This document shows, piece after piece, positions 47,301 to 58,900 of a stretch of 64,000 nucleotides of DNA; within the stretch, counting starts at the first letter, position 1, and the number at the start of each line of letters is the position of its first letter. The DNA comes from Inonotus obliquus (Eukaryota > Basidiomycota > Agaricomycetes > Hymenochaetales > Hymenochaetaceae): NCBI GenBank assembly GCA_032164295.1, contig JAJHTX010000010.1:1736001-1800000 (forward strand), read 5' to 3'. The notes below the pieces were generated by a model. It was not told the DNA's origin, ran no database searches, and was given only the letters and a program-made list of their open reading frames with translations. The position numbers and the translations under genes are program-made.

Positions 47301-49374
47301 CTCCGATACACTTGAAGGTGTTCGACGGCCATTCCGGCGCAGTTTTCTCCGTCGCACTCTCACCGGATGGACGGCTCGTTGCGTCTGGCTCTCAAGATGG
47401 AAGCATCAGAATCTGGGACATCGCCAGCGGAGAAGAGATTTGTGCTCCATTAACGGGACATTCAGGCAGCGTCCAGTCGGTATGTTTCTCTCCGGATGGG
47501 AAGCGCATTGTGTCGGGTTCGTGGGACTGCACGATAAGAGTATGGGATGCCGAGACGGGCGAGTTGATCTTAGGTCCACTTTCCGGCCATGAGGGTGCCG
47601 TTCGGTGTGTCGCATTTTCACCTGACGGTGCGACGATCGCATCCGCGTCTGCCGACAAAACCATTGTTCTCTGGAATGCCGAGAAAGGAGAACGCGTCGC
47701 AAGTCCGTTGATTGGACACGATGGCAAAGTTAACTCTGTTGCGTTTTCTCCTGATGGCGCGCGGTTGGTGTCAGGCTCGGATGACAGGACGATTGTTATC
47801 TGGGACGTGGAGAGTGGACGATCTCTTTACGAGCCTTTACAAGGTCATTCTAGTTCGGTCAAATCCGTTGCGTTCTCTCCAGATGGCAAGCATATCGTCT
47901 CTGGTTCGAGTGATACAATGATCAAAATTTGGGATGTGGAAAGCGGGAGCGTTATTTCTACTTTGTCTGGTCACTCGTTCGATGTCATGTCTGTCGCGTA
48001 TTCTCCTTGTGGCACTCGCATCGTCTCTGGATCAGCGGATAATACAATAACGATTTGGGATGCCAAAACTGGACAGGTCACTTCCGGTCCTTACAAAGGA
48101 CACTCAGCCACAGTTTCGTATGTCGCATGGTCACTCTGCGGGAAGTACATCTCTTCGGGTTCCGAGGACAGGACGGTGAGGATTTGGGATGCCACTGCCA
48201 GAGTAGACAATTCGGAACAATTCTCAGGACATACCACTGCTGTCATGTCAGTCGCGCTTTCCCCCGACTCAAGTCGAATAGCGTCTGCCTCTGCTGACAA
48301 ATCGATTATCGTTTGGAATGCCGAGCGCGGGGAGGTGGTGCTAGTTCTGGATCACAGTGATTGGGTTGGATGTGTAGTATTCTCGTTGGATGGCTCGCGA
48401 CTCATCTCGGGCTCGGGCGATGGAACGATCAGGGTGTGGAATGCCAAGAATGGTGCGACGATCCTCGATCTGCTGAAGGGTCACACCGATTCGGTTACTT
48501 GCATCACACTGTCACCGGACGGTTCAAAGCTTGCCTCTGGCTCCTACGATAATACGATCAGGATATGGGATTTGAAGTCTGGAGAGCTTGTCGCTGGTCC
48601 ACTTCATGGTCATTCGGATGGTATCTGCTCAGTTGCATTCTCTCCCGATGGCAAGCTGCTCGTGTCTGGTTCGGACGACAAGACGATTAGAATTTGGAAT
48701 ACAGACACGTGGGCGTGCATATCTGGACCTTTGACGGAACATACCGAAGAAGTTTATTCTGTGTGCTTCTCACCGGATGGCACGCGGATGGCTTCGGGTT
48801 CATACGACGGAACTATAATTATCTGGGACGTGCAGAGTCAACAGGTGATCGGCAATCCTTTAAAAGGACATGTGAACGTTATCATGTCTGTCATTTTCTC
48901 TCTTGATGGAAAATACGTCGTTTCGGGATCTGCGGACAAAACGATACGAATATGGCACGTGGACAGCAGATCAAACATCGAAATTCTCGAGGGTCATATG
49001 AGCACCGTCGTGTCCTTGCCTTGTCTCCTGACGGTTCACGACTCGTTTCAGGATCTCTCGACAATACGATTAGAACGTGGGACGTATCACACCTACTCCA
49101 ACCACCCGATGAGAGTGATGGCAGTCTCACAGTCGTTTCTCCGGATGGGAACGAGGAATTGTCGAATTGGGTCTTGGATGGAGGATGGATTCTACCTGGA
49201 TATGATCGATGCGAGTTAGTCTTGTGGATACCTCCAGATCTTCGCGCAACGCTTTGGCTACCTCGAAGCACTAGCGTACTGAGTTGCGAGTTTTCGACGA
49301 GACTTGATTTTGAGGGGGCGGCTCTTGGTGAGCGATGGGCGGAGTGTTTTACGACGCGGGAGATAGGACAATAG
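44165..49374 (+). CDS. NLR3: C2-helical-NACHT-WD40 protein, C-terminal frameshift
   Basis: Exons 44165-44198, 44248-44395, 44445-44916, 44970-45020, 45080-45284, 45335-45478, 45531-47053 and 47102 onward. Exon lengths 1-7 equal those of NLR4, and the C2 and helical parts are open. Walker A reads GVAGCGKST, with Cys where the other copies have Ser; Walker B VVLDAFDECG is intact. WD40 repeats 1-13 are open. A single base is missing near 49014 (GTGTCCTTGCC where the others have TCTCTTGCC), so the frame leaves repeat 14 and stops at 49219. The original frame then reopens and runs to the ancestral stop at 49374. The protein would lose blade 14 and the GWILPG..LWIPPDLR tail. The downstream half of exon 7 is NLR2-like while the upstream half is NLR4-like. 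Confidence 0.82.
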
Positions 49375-50310
49375 GTTTCCCTTGTCGAGATTCTTATGCT
49401 TTGCGAAAGCCATTGGACGGTTTCTTCAGGCTTGCGAATTCGTCAGCAAGGTGTAGAATTTCAGTAGATTCGAGACTCGATACCATACATGTCAACATGA
49501 TAATCTGTCACTTATAGAGCTTCGAGGAGTATGTGTATAGTTCGGAATGTTGCAGAGAGCACGCTTTAGTCATGGATTGTGTAATCGGAATATCCTCGCA
49601 GTAGACAAAGATCTTACACCTTACTCAAGCTTGTCAGTTACTGTTCCTTGTGAACCAGACATTCAGAAGTATTCGGTTGAGTAGGTTGATACATCAAATG
49701 CAGTTATCCCATCATTGTAGAAACTGATCTTGCGAGGAGAAGAGCACATACAAAGGTATTTTTATAGCAGAAACATTCTTAGGTCAAGTTGCATGCTGCG
49801 CAATCGTCCGCTGAACTTATCTATACCGAATGTTCCCTGCTCAACACAAGCTTGTTAGTAAATACGTCGGATTGAGCCTATAACAACCCATACTGTGTGA
49901 ATTATGATCCGCACGGAGTTCTGTTCCGGTTCAGAACAACCCTCTTAGTTACTTAGAATCTACTGGTTTTACAAGGAGTATCGTAGTATGTGAGTGAATG
50001 ATTGAAGGTTTGTGAATTGCGAAATTACCTTGATGGATGGGCTTGGTTTAGACTGTTTGAGGACACTATAATTAGGCCTGGCATGGACGGGATGAAGTTA
50101 CAATGACTGCATGTCCTCGCCATGTGAATGGAATTATCTCAGAATATCAACACATCAATACCTTGTTGCGCACAAATACAAACAAAAAAAGAGAAGTATG
50201 TGTGAGAAATTGAGAATAAAGCAGTACTGATAGGAACAGCGGTTGTAACAAGGAAGGAGATCTGTGATCGATTCAAAGGAGTTCGTACTGCCGTGCCTCT
50301 GGAGGCTACA
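49375..50310. repeat. NLR3 3' flank joining small gene D
   Basis: Copy of the conserved NLR 3' flank (see 39849-41065), slightly shortened. No gene seen. Confidence 0.6.
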
Positions 50311-51106
50311 TCATACTTGAATCCATGCCATCGGATAGGGTTTCACGCTGATGCAAATTAGATCAGGATGTGGAGACGAGATCACAGATCCAGGATACGG
50401 AAGTTGAAGATGCTTGGTGAACCAACTAAAGGCGCTCGTGCCCCGCTTCACCGAAGGCAAAGATGGCGGCGGCAGGAGTTGTTCAGCATCGGAAACATGA
50501 AGTGTAAAATATGGTGATTTATCCGAATCTCTGTATCCTCTATGCTCGTTGTGATCCATGGAAGAGGAATAGACCAAGTTCGAGCTATTTCCATATTTTG
50601 GTGGTGGCATGTTATTATCGCCACACGTAATCGTGTTCTTGGAGAGTAAGGTTTCCGATTTCGCTGCTCGTGGATCGATGGTGATGGTGGATTTGGGAAG
50701 GATTGCGAGATCAACTATTTCGTATGTGGCTAGGTATTTCATTACGCGTGGCCATGCCATTGGACCAATGCGAACTTTTCGTAGTGAACCGCTTACGCGG
50801 ACGTTCACGAGAAATGCGATTCGGGTATGTGGGAGAGTGGATAGCGTAGGGAAGACGGAGCGTGCATATTCAAGTGCTTGCTGTGTTTATTCGTCGGCTA
50901 TTTGGTTATTCAAAAGTGAGGAGTTAAATTTATTTGCTCACGTCGTAATCCGTTGCAGTTTCGACGTAGACCATTTCATCACCCATACGATATGTCACCA
51001 ACCCAGCAGGTGTTTTCTTCTGCCGAGGGGAGGTTTGCTGGTGTGATTTCTGCTGAGCGGACGACCTGTCACAAGCGCAAGTGGAGGAAGAGCGTCTCGT
51101 AGACAT
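50311..51106 (-). CDS. NLR-linked small protein, copy D (stop lost, C-terminal extension)
   Basis: Exons 51106-50942 and 50880-50311 in phase 0, about 244 aa. The N-terminus differs (MSTRRSSSTCACDRSSAQQKS). The core is conserved: GLVTYRMGDEMVYVETATDY, ALEYARSVFPTLSTLP, MAWPRVMKYLATYEIVDLAI. Where copies A and B end in SKLF or TKHF plus TAA, the stop is altered here and translation continues 27 codons through former 3' UTR, ending SVKPYPMAWIQV. It is divergent from NLR4, with starts 2.6 kb apart. Probably still expressible. Function unknown. Confidence 0.7.
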
Positions 51107-53634
51107 TGCCGGTGTTATACCGGAAGTTTAATGAGTTTAAGGTGGTTCTGCTTGTCTGCATAGACAAGAGTAGAGGGAGGTAGCTGAGCAAAGACAGTGC
51201 GTGGTAAAAGCAACCACAGATGAACCGGGTGGCTTTTATAGCAGTTTCCGCCACTAGTTGAGTCAGAAAGGCTGTGGCCACTGGCGACTTCGCTGCGCTA
51301 CCGATACGGCAAGTCGAGTTGACAAGGAAATTGATGCTGTATGTGTAGAGAACCCCGCGATTAGGGACAGTGTACACAGCAACAATAACACAGCCGAGAG
51401 AAAGGACAGAAAAGGAAGCTGTTTAGTCACTTCTGAAGTGTTTGTGGGTCCGCGATCATATAGCCACACAGCACAGGTGCCGATGGTGTGGGTGTGGAAT
51501 GCCGATATCCTATTTTGGCACCTGCTGCGAGCTTACGCCGTTGACCCGAAATAAGGTTGTTGGGGGAGGGGTGGACAGCTCGGTCGGAGGACCAGTGAGC
51601 CTCGACGAGAACAGATTTCGCCGCTTTTTGGGGTCGTCATCTGAGAGAGGTTACGACTGCCTCGGCATGTGAAAATTTTGATGGCGCATCAACGGGTCAG
51701 CCAGATGCGCGTGGACAGTGGAAGTGTCGTGTGAATACGTGCATTCTCGCGCCGCACTTCGATTTGCAGCAATGAACACAGACATTATCCGATGAGGACG
51801 CTCAGTAATCAGTTTGACAGAGCTCAGCCTCAAATGCAAGTATCATAGAAGCTCAGAGAAATGGGAAGAGTTGAGGTAGTTCAGTTAACGGTGTCAATCT
51901 GCAGTGCCCACGAGCCTAGATATTGCGTACCACATCCAAGCGATACAGTCCGAGATAACATGAAGTAATTGTGTGGTCGCATATAAAAGGGAGATGGAAG
52001 CACAAGGTAGAGATTACCCAAAATCAAGTTGGTTGGGGAATTGATGCTGCACGTGTAAATGCCTTGATTTGATGGCTGGGTGCATCATGAAGCTGTTGCT
52101 CACGGGAGGTCTAAAATGCAGTAGGTTCAATGCAGACATGTATAAATTACACAGTTTATTATTCTGTAAGCAACAATGCTCAAGCTCGGAAAGCATATTT
52201 GAAGTTTGCATCGGGCTGGAGTGAATGACTGGTACTGCGAGTCATGTAGAAGTAATGAGGATTCTTAGGTTGTGCCAGTTTGCACCATAGTTGATAGACG
52301 AGATTGGCACAGACAAGATGCACTGGGGCAGAACAGCTGAGTATTGTAGTGGGTCTCGGAATTTTCATAACGAGTGAGAATGTTGTGCTCCAACTTTATG
52401 CAACATTGAGAGGACCTCGACTGCCGTTGTTCTGCATAACAGGGTGCCGAGTTGTAATTATCATTGATGCTGTTGTTGATGGCAATGACAATGACAAGAA
52501 CGAGTGCGTGTCGTAAACGATTTCATCATTGCCGCATCCGTGGACTGGCGTATCTTTGACCGGCTGACCTGCACGGCAGTGTGCTATGGTCCATCTTTGA
52601 TGTTGTTGTAGATGTTGATGATGATGATATGAACCTAGGGGTGTTGGAAAGGATTTTGTCCTCATCGTCGTCACATCAGTTAACTGATGTTTTTTCGACT
52701 GGCTGAGTAACTGCACCATGGTCCTGAAATGGTTCAAGGTAGCGAAGGAGCGGCGAGGTGGCGGACATTCTGTTGGGCGACAATGTTGTTACGATGCCAA
52801 AATATGGCCAGTCTTTTGACGTGGTCAGCGATCCAATGTTGAAGGAGAAAAGACAGTGAGAAGATTCAAACAGGCCTAGGGTCAGCGCACCATTTTATGT
52901 TGTCTTTCCCTGGCGACCCTCTTTCGGCCCCGATATTGACTGCCATTCCTCCAGATTTAGTGATTGTCTTCTCGAACATGATTGAAATGCGATGGAGGAG
53001 GCGAAGCGCCTGTGCCGGCAAGTAATGGTGAGTAGGACTAATGTTGCCACAGAGAAGACAACATGCGTCCTCGCGCACTGCGGAGGCAAACATCGACGGG
53101 AACTCTGACTCACTGCGGATGAAATGAGATGCAAAGATACCGGTGTCCATGAGCTCCAAAGTTATTCGAGACTTTTTTCAATTTTTGCGCGAGAGGGCTA
53201 GAGAATAGCGCGTGGGAAAGCTCTACCGGATGGATGCCTTTCGTTCCTTCCACCAACTTTCACACTGAAATCATCCTGAATCTACTCAGACTTTGCCTTG
53301 CCACTCGAAAACGACGTGCCACTTCAACATGCCTGTGCATCAATCCGTTCGGGAATCGAAGGCATAAGGCAGAGCATCAGTCACTGGGTCAATGATGCGT
53401 TTGTTTGCTGTGCTGTTATGCAACGACACTATTCATTGTTCTACATCTGTGGCCATCAATATCAGCCTCTTTCCCTGTGGGATGCTCTGCTGTCCTTATC
53501 GATGGCTGGATTGTAATAGAAACCTGTACTCTCGGATGACTCCATAAGCAATCATTTCATGACCTGTTCATCGGGCCCGTTTCTACTTTTACACCAGCGT
53601 CTATCATACTTCTCAGATATATGAACTCCACACG
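51107..53634. other. Unit D spacer and NLR4 promoter region
   Basis: Same spacer as unit C. Near 52820-53020 it keeps about 190 bp that C lacks. This stretch resembles unit B at 33030-33200 (GTTGTCTTTC..TGGCGACCCTCTT, GATTGTCTTCTCGAACATGATTGAAATGCGA), so C is the deleted form. No supported gene. Confidence 0.5.
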
Positions 53635-53911
53635 TATATAAGGAATGGGAGGGTGTAGAGCACGAGGTCTCTCTTCCTTCATGACCACCATGACCGTCGC
53701 ATACTCGCTGAAAGGTGCGTTCTGCTCCCATCAATCCTTGTATAATACTGACGTTTGCTGCAGTTCTGCGAGCCGACGGCTTGCAGCTCAAACATCGGCT
53801 GCACAGCAAAGTCCCAGATCCATATGTGGAAGTGAGCCTTGACGGCGATACCAGGGAGACCAAAGTCATCAAGGATAGTACATCTCCTACATGGAACGAG
53901 CACCTTGCATT
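52000..53911. repeat. Recent segmental duplicate, second copy
   Basis: Partner of 42600-44395; see that entry. Confidence 0.85.
53635..53643 (+). promoter_or_regulatory. TATA box of NLR4
   Basis: TATATAAGG about 40 bp before the ATG at 53681, conserved in all four NLR genes. Confidence 0.6.
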
Positions 53912-56900
53912 GTGAGCGTGTAGCAACCCTTCTATTGCTTGTCTTATGCGCGTCACGCAGTGTCTCCTCGGATGAATCAGCGACACTCGAGATCAGCATC
54001 AAGCACAAATCTTTGTGGTTATCCCACCCATCCATCGGCTCTACCAGCATAAAGCTTTCCGAGCTGTTAGCAAGATGTGCCAACGGAGAAAGTAATGTGA
54101 TATGCACTCTGGATTCATCCTCATTGCTTACGTTTACGCCACCAGCTTGCTTGAGCCTCTCGTCAGCAGGAGAAGCACCGATGACTACTGGCCTTCTATA
54201 TCTGCACCTCGAGCTATCTGATGGTGTATCGAATGTGGAAAGAGACCTCGGAACAGCGGTCGCAGCTGTCCAGGAACGTGGATTCGGGCGGTCGGCAAAA
54301 CTTGCTGATACAACGCAGTCAGTAAGCGATAGAGTTGCCAAGATGAGCAAGCAGGGTGACCTTTATCGTGCCATCGGAGATGTGATGTCGAGGTTGGCTG
54401 TGCTAAAGGATGTCATAGATGCCATATCTGAAGTGAGTTCATTGGCGTCCTCCGAATGCGCTCGAATGTTGAAGTGGTCTATCAGATACATCCATTCTTG
54501 ACGATAGCGTGGTCATTGGTTTCGGCTTTATACGAGGTGAGTTGAGATTTGCATTTCAAGCGCTTTGCATGCCGTTAATGTAATGCACACCGCAGGCTGT
54601 CGATCATGTTTTCCAAACGGACAAGAAACTCATTGAACTGGTGCATTCCATGCAACGCGCACTATCGTTTGCTAGTGACAATGACAGACAGACCCTTAAG
54701 GAAAAGGCATCGAGCCTTCGACAATCCATTGAGGGCCTCCTGAAGCAGATTGCTGAATGTTGTATCTTCGTTCATCAGTATGCAAGACGTGGATTTTTCG
54801 GTACGTTCGTCCATCTCTCTGCGCTTGCTCGGCGGACTTTTGACGCTGCTTAGGACGAATGCTCGACACCAGCGCAAGTCAAAAAATAGATGAATTTGAA
54901 CAGGCGCTGGAAGGATTCAAGAAGGAGATCGAGTCAGGTACCGCTCTTCATACCGCTGTAGTTTCGTCACGAGTATTGCAGGGAGTAGATGAAATCGGTC
55001 AGTCCTCCTATCAGTGTCTTCGAAGATTTGCTCACCTCTCCCAGTGCAACGACAGCGATTGTTAACTCTGGATCGACTAAACCCAGTATCCTTCAATGCC
55101 TTCGACCGTCCTATCTGCCTCCCTGATACACGCACGGAGATCAGGAAGCAGATTATGGAATGGATATTCGCGGACACCAAACAGAACGTCCTCTGGTTGC
55201 ATGGCGTTGCCGGCTCTGGAAAGAGCACGATCAGCACCACAATTGCAAACGATCTCAAAGGAACGTCACGTCTCGGCGCTTTCCTATTCTTCGAGCGAGG
55301 GAAGAGCGACCCGTCTTCTGTCATCAGATCGGTGGCATATAAGCTGGCATTGTATGATCCATGCATTGGATCAGAGGTGCTTGCAGAGATCGATAAGGAT
55401 ATGGACATCGCGACGGCATCCTCAGCACACCAATTTGAAAAGCTTCTCCTTCGACCACTCCGCGCTGTCTCAGGTAGGATAGCAAGTCCCGTCGCCATTG
55501 TGCTCGACGCCTTCGATGAATGCGGGACGCCTAGTGAGCGTCGAGTCCTAATGGAGCTTCTGCGGCGGGAGCTCCCGAAGCTGCCGAGCATCTTTCGATT
55601 CATGATCACGAGCCGCAGGGAGCCGGACATCGATAAAGCACTTTCTTCCCAACCGGTCAATGTTTGCACCATGGAGCTCAACCATGGATCTGACGACAGC
55701 AAACAAGATGTTCTTACCTACCTTTCCACGGAAATGTCTGCCGCTGTCAAGGATGTGGTGGAGGTCCTGGAGGGTTGGTGTTTAGAGGAGAAGATCGAGT
55801 TGCTTGGAAAGGCGGCTAATGGTCTGTTTATATGGGCATCTACCGCAGTCAAAACTGTCGTAGATAGTGGCGACCCATTCTACCAGCTCAACCTTCTGGT
55901 CGAGGATTCGAAGTCACTTTCAGGTTTTGGACTTGACAATCTGTACGCATCGGTGCTCCGAAATTCGGGGATCAAGTGGGAGAACGAAAGGTTTAAGGAC
56001 CGCTTTCGGAAGATTCTCGGTCTTGTCCTCTTTAGCAAGGTTCCGCTTTCTATCAAAACGATTGATGACATTCTCGGCTGGGAGCCATATGAAACGTCGC
56101 GCCTTGTCTTATCTAACCTTCGTAGTTTGGTCGCATATACGGAGGGAGGCACCGTCAGTCTGTTCCACACCTCGTTCTCAGACTACCTCTTATCCGAGGA
56201 GCGCACGAAGGATCCGTGGTTCATCGATATCCTTGCAGCGAGGCATTACATCGTCGAGCGGTCCTTTTCTATTATGGCGGACCTCCTGCATTTCAATATT
56301 TGCGGTCTGGAGTCGTCCTTCGTCCGTAACAACGACGTTCCAGGACTTGCAGGTCGTATTACGGATCACATCCCACCTCACCTTGAATATACATGTCTTT
56401 ACTGGGCGCAACACCTCCTCGACATTTCTCATTCTCCTGTGGTGCAAGACATGCTTTCGGACTTTGCCCGTCACCGTCTGCTGTTCTGGTTCGAGGTGCT
56501 GAGCTTGGTCAAGGCATTCTATCGAACTGCCAGCCGTGCACTTCTGGACGCTGCAACGTGGTCCAAGGTAGGTTGTCCATCATGCTTATATCTATGTATC
56601 TGACTGGCGACTAGACTTACAGCACGGATATGGCCGCATTTCTACGGGACGCCAGCAATCTCGCGAGTACATATGCTCCAGCTATATCCCGGTCTACTCC
56701 ACACGTATACATTTCCATGATCCCCCTTGCGAAGCATGATTCGCTGGTTGCGCAACATTACCTTGACCAAGTTACTACAATGGTACAGGTCGGACGGTGG
56801 GGTGTGAAGAGACCTCCGATGCACTTGAAGGTGTTCGACGGCCATTCCGGCACAGTTTTCTCCGTCGCCCTCTCACCAGATGGGAGGCGCGTTGCGTCTG

Positions 56901-58900
56901 CCTCTCGAGATGGAAGCATCAGAATCTGGGACATCGCCAGCGGAGAAGAGATTTGTGCTCCATTAACGGGGCATTCAGGCAGAGTCGTGTCAATTTGTTT
57001 CTCTCCAGACGGGAAGCGCATTGTGTCGGGCTCGGGGGACTGCACGATAAGAGTATGGGATGCCGAGACGGGCGAGTTGATCCTAGGCCCACTTTCCGCA
57101 CACGAGGATGTCGTTTGGTCTGTCGCATTTTCACCTGACGGATCGATGATCGCATCCGCATCTGCTGACAAAACCATCGTTCTCTGGGATGCCGAGAAAG
57201 GACAACGTATCGCAAGTCCGTTGACGGAACACATTGGAAAAGTTAACTCTGTTGCGTTTTCTCCTGATGGCGCGCGGTTGGTGTCAGGCTCGGATGACAT
57301 GACAATTATTATCTGGGACGTGGAGAGTGGACGACCTCTTTACGAGCCTTTACAAGGCCATTCTAATTCGGTCAATTCCGTTGCGTTCTCTCCGGATGGC
57401 AAGCATGTCGTCTCCGGTTCCGGTGATAGCACAATAAAAGTTTGGGAGATAGAAACCGGGAGCGTTATTTCTACTCTGTCTGGTCACTCGTTACAAGTCA
57501 TGTCTGTCGCATATTCTCCTTGTGGCACTCGCATCGTCTCTGGTTCTTATGACAAAACAATAATGATATGGGATGCCAAGACTGTCCAGGTCACTTCCGG
57601 TCCTTTCAAAGGACACTCAGCCACAGTTTGGTCTGTTGCATGGTCACTCTGTGGGAAGTACATCACTTCGGGTTCCGATGACAAGACAGTGAGGATTTGG
57701 GATGCCACTGCCAGAATAGACGATTCGGAACGGGAACGATTCCCAGGACATACCGCTGCTGTCATGTCAGTTGCGATTTCCCCTGATGCGAGTCGAATTG
57801 CATCTGGATCTGTGGACAAGTCGATCATAGTATGGAATGCCGAGAGCGGGGAGCTGGTGTTAGTTCTGGATCACAGTAGCTGGGTTGGATGTGTAGTTTT
57901 CTCGTTGGATGGCTCGCGACTCATCTCGTGCTTGGGCGATGGAACGATTAGGGTTTGGAATGCTGAGAATGGTGCGACGACCCTCGATCCGCTGAAGGGA
58001 CACACCGATGAGGTTACTTGCATCACACTGTCACCGGACGGTTCAAAGCTTGCATCGGGCTCCTCTGATAATACGATCAGGATATGGAGTTTGTCAGCCG
58101 GGAAACCCATCGCCGGGCCATTGCGAGGTCATTCGGATAGTATCCCCTCATTAGCATTCTCTCCCGATGGCAAGCTGTTAGTGTCGGTTTCATGGGACAA
58201 GACGACTAGAATTTGGGATACAGAAACCTGGGAGTGTATAACTGGACCTTTGACGGAACATACCGATAAAGTTAATTCTGTGTGCTTCTCACCGGATAGC
58301 TCGCGGATCACTTCGGGCTCATACGACAGAACTATAATTATCTGGGATGTGCAGAGTCGACAGATGATCGGCAATCCTTTAAAAGGACATACCCTCGCTG
58401 TTATTTCTGTCATTTTCTCTCTTGATGGAAAGTACATCATTTCGGGATCTGCGGACAACACGATACGAATATGGCACGTGGACAGCAGATCAAACGTCGA
58501 AATTCTCGAGGGACATACGAGCAACGTCATGACTCTTGCCTTGTCCCCTGACGGTTCACGACTCGTCTCAGGATCTCTCGACAATACGATTAGAACGTGG
58601 GACGTATCACACCTACTCCAACCACCCGATGAGAGCAATGGCAGTCTCACAGTCGTTTCTCCGGATGGGAACGAAGATTTGTTGAAGTGGGTCTTGGATG
58701 GAGGATGGATTCTACCTGGGCGTGGTCGGAGCGAGTTAGTCTTGTGGATACCTCCAGATCTTCGCGCAACGCTTTGGCGACCTCGAAGCACTGGCGTACT
58801 GAGTTGCGAGTTTTCGACGAGACTTGATTTCGACGGAGCAGCTCTTGGTGGACGATGGACGGAGTGTTTTACGGCGCAAGAGATGGGACAACAGGTCTGA
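53681..58900 (+). CDS. NLR4: intact C2-helical-NACHT-WD40 protein, about 1620 aa
   Basis: Reference copy: exons 53681-53714, 53764-53911, 53961-54432, 54486-54536, 54596-54800, 54854-54997, 55045-56567 and 56615-58900 sum to 1621 codons with every junction in phase. Domains: C2 about residues 5-130 (tiny first exon MTTMTVAYSLK, then KVPDPYVEV and SPTWNEH); a helical segment about 219-350 (IHPFLTIAWSL, LLKQIAECCIFVHQYARR); NACHT with Walker A GVAGSGKST at 405-413, Walker B LDAFDE at about 505-510 and FMITSRREPD. Then 14 WD40 repeats, about 930-1525, and a tail with LDGGWILPGRG and LWIPPDLRATLWRPR. NLR proteins of this plan are thought to oligomerise on NTP when the WD40 platform binds a ligand. 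The C2 domain suggests a membrane/Ca2+-linked output. The ATG at 56630 is internal to the protein, not a separate gene start. Confidence 0.88.

Noticed and set aside
55108..55702. Antisense open frames of 200-260 codons over the NACHT exons
   Set aside because: They mirror conserved sense codons and lack any family resemblance, start context or splice logic.
56630..58900. Separate WD40-only gene starting at the ATG near the exon 8 start in each NLR
   Set aside because: A 47-nt intron (GTAGGT..GACTAG) joins the upstream exon in phase in all four copies, so the ATG is internal.
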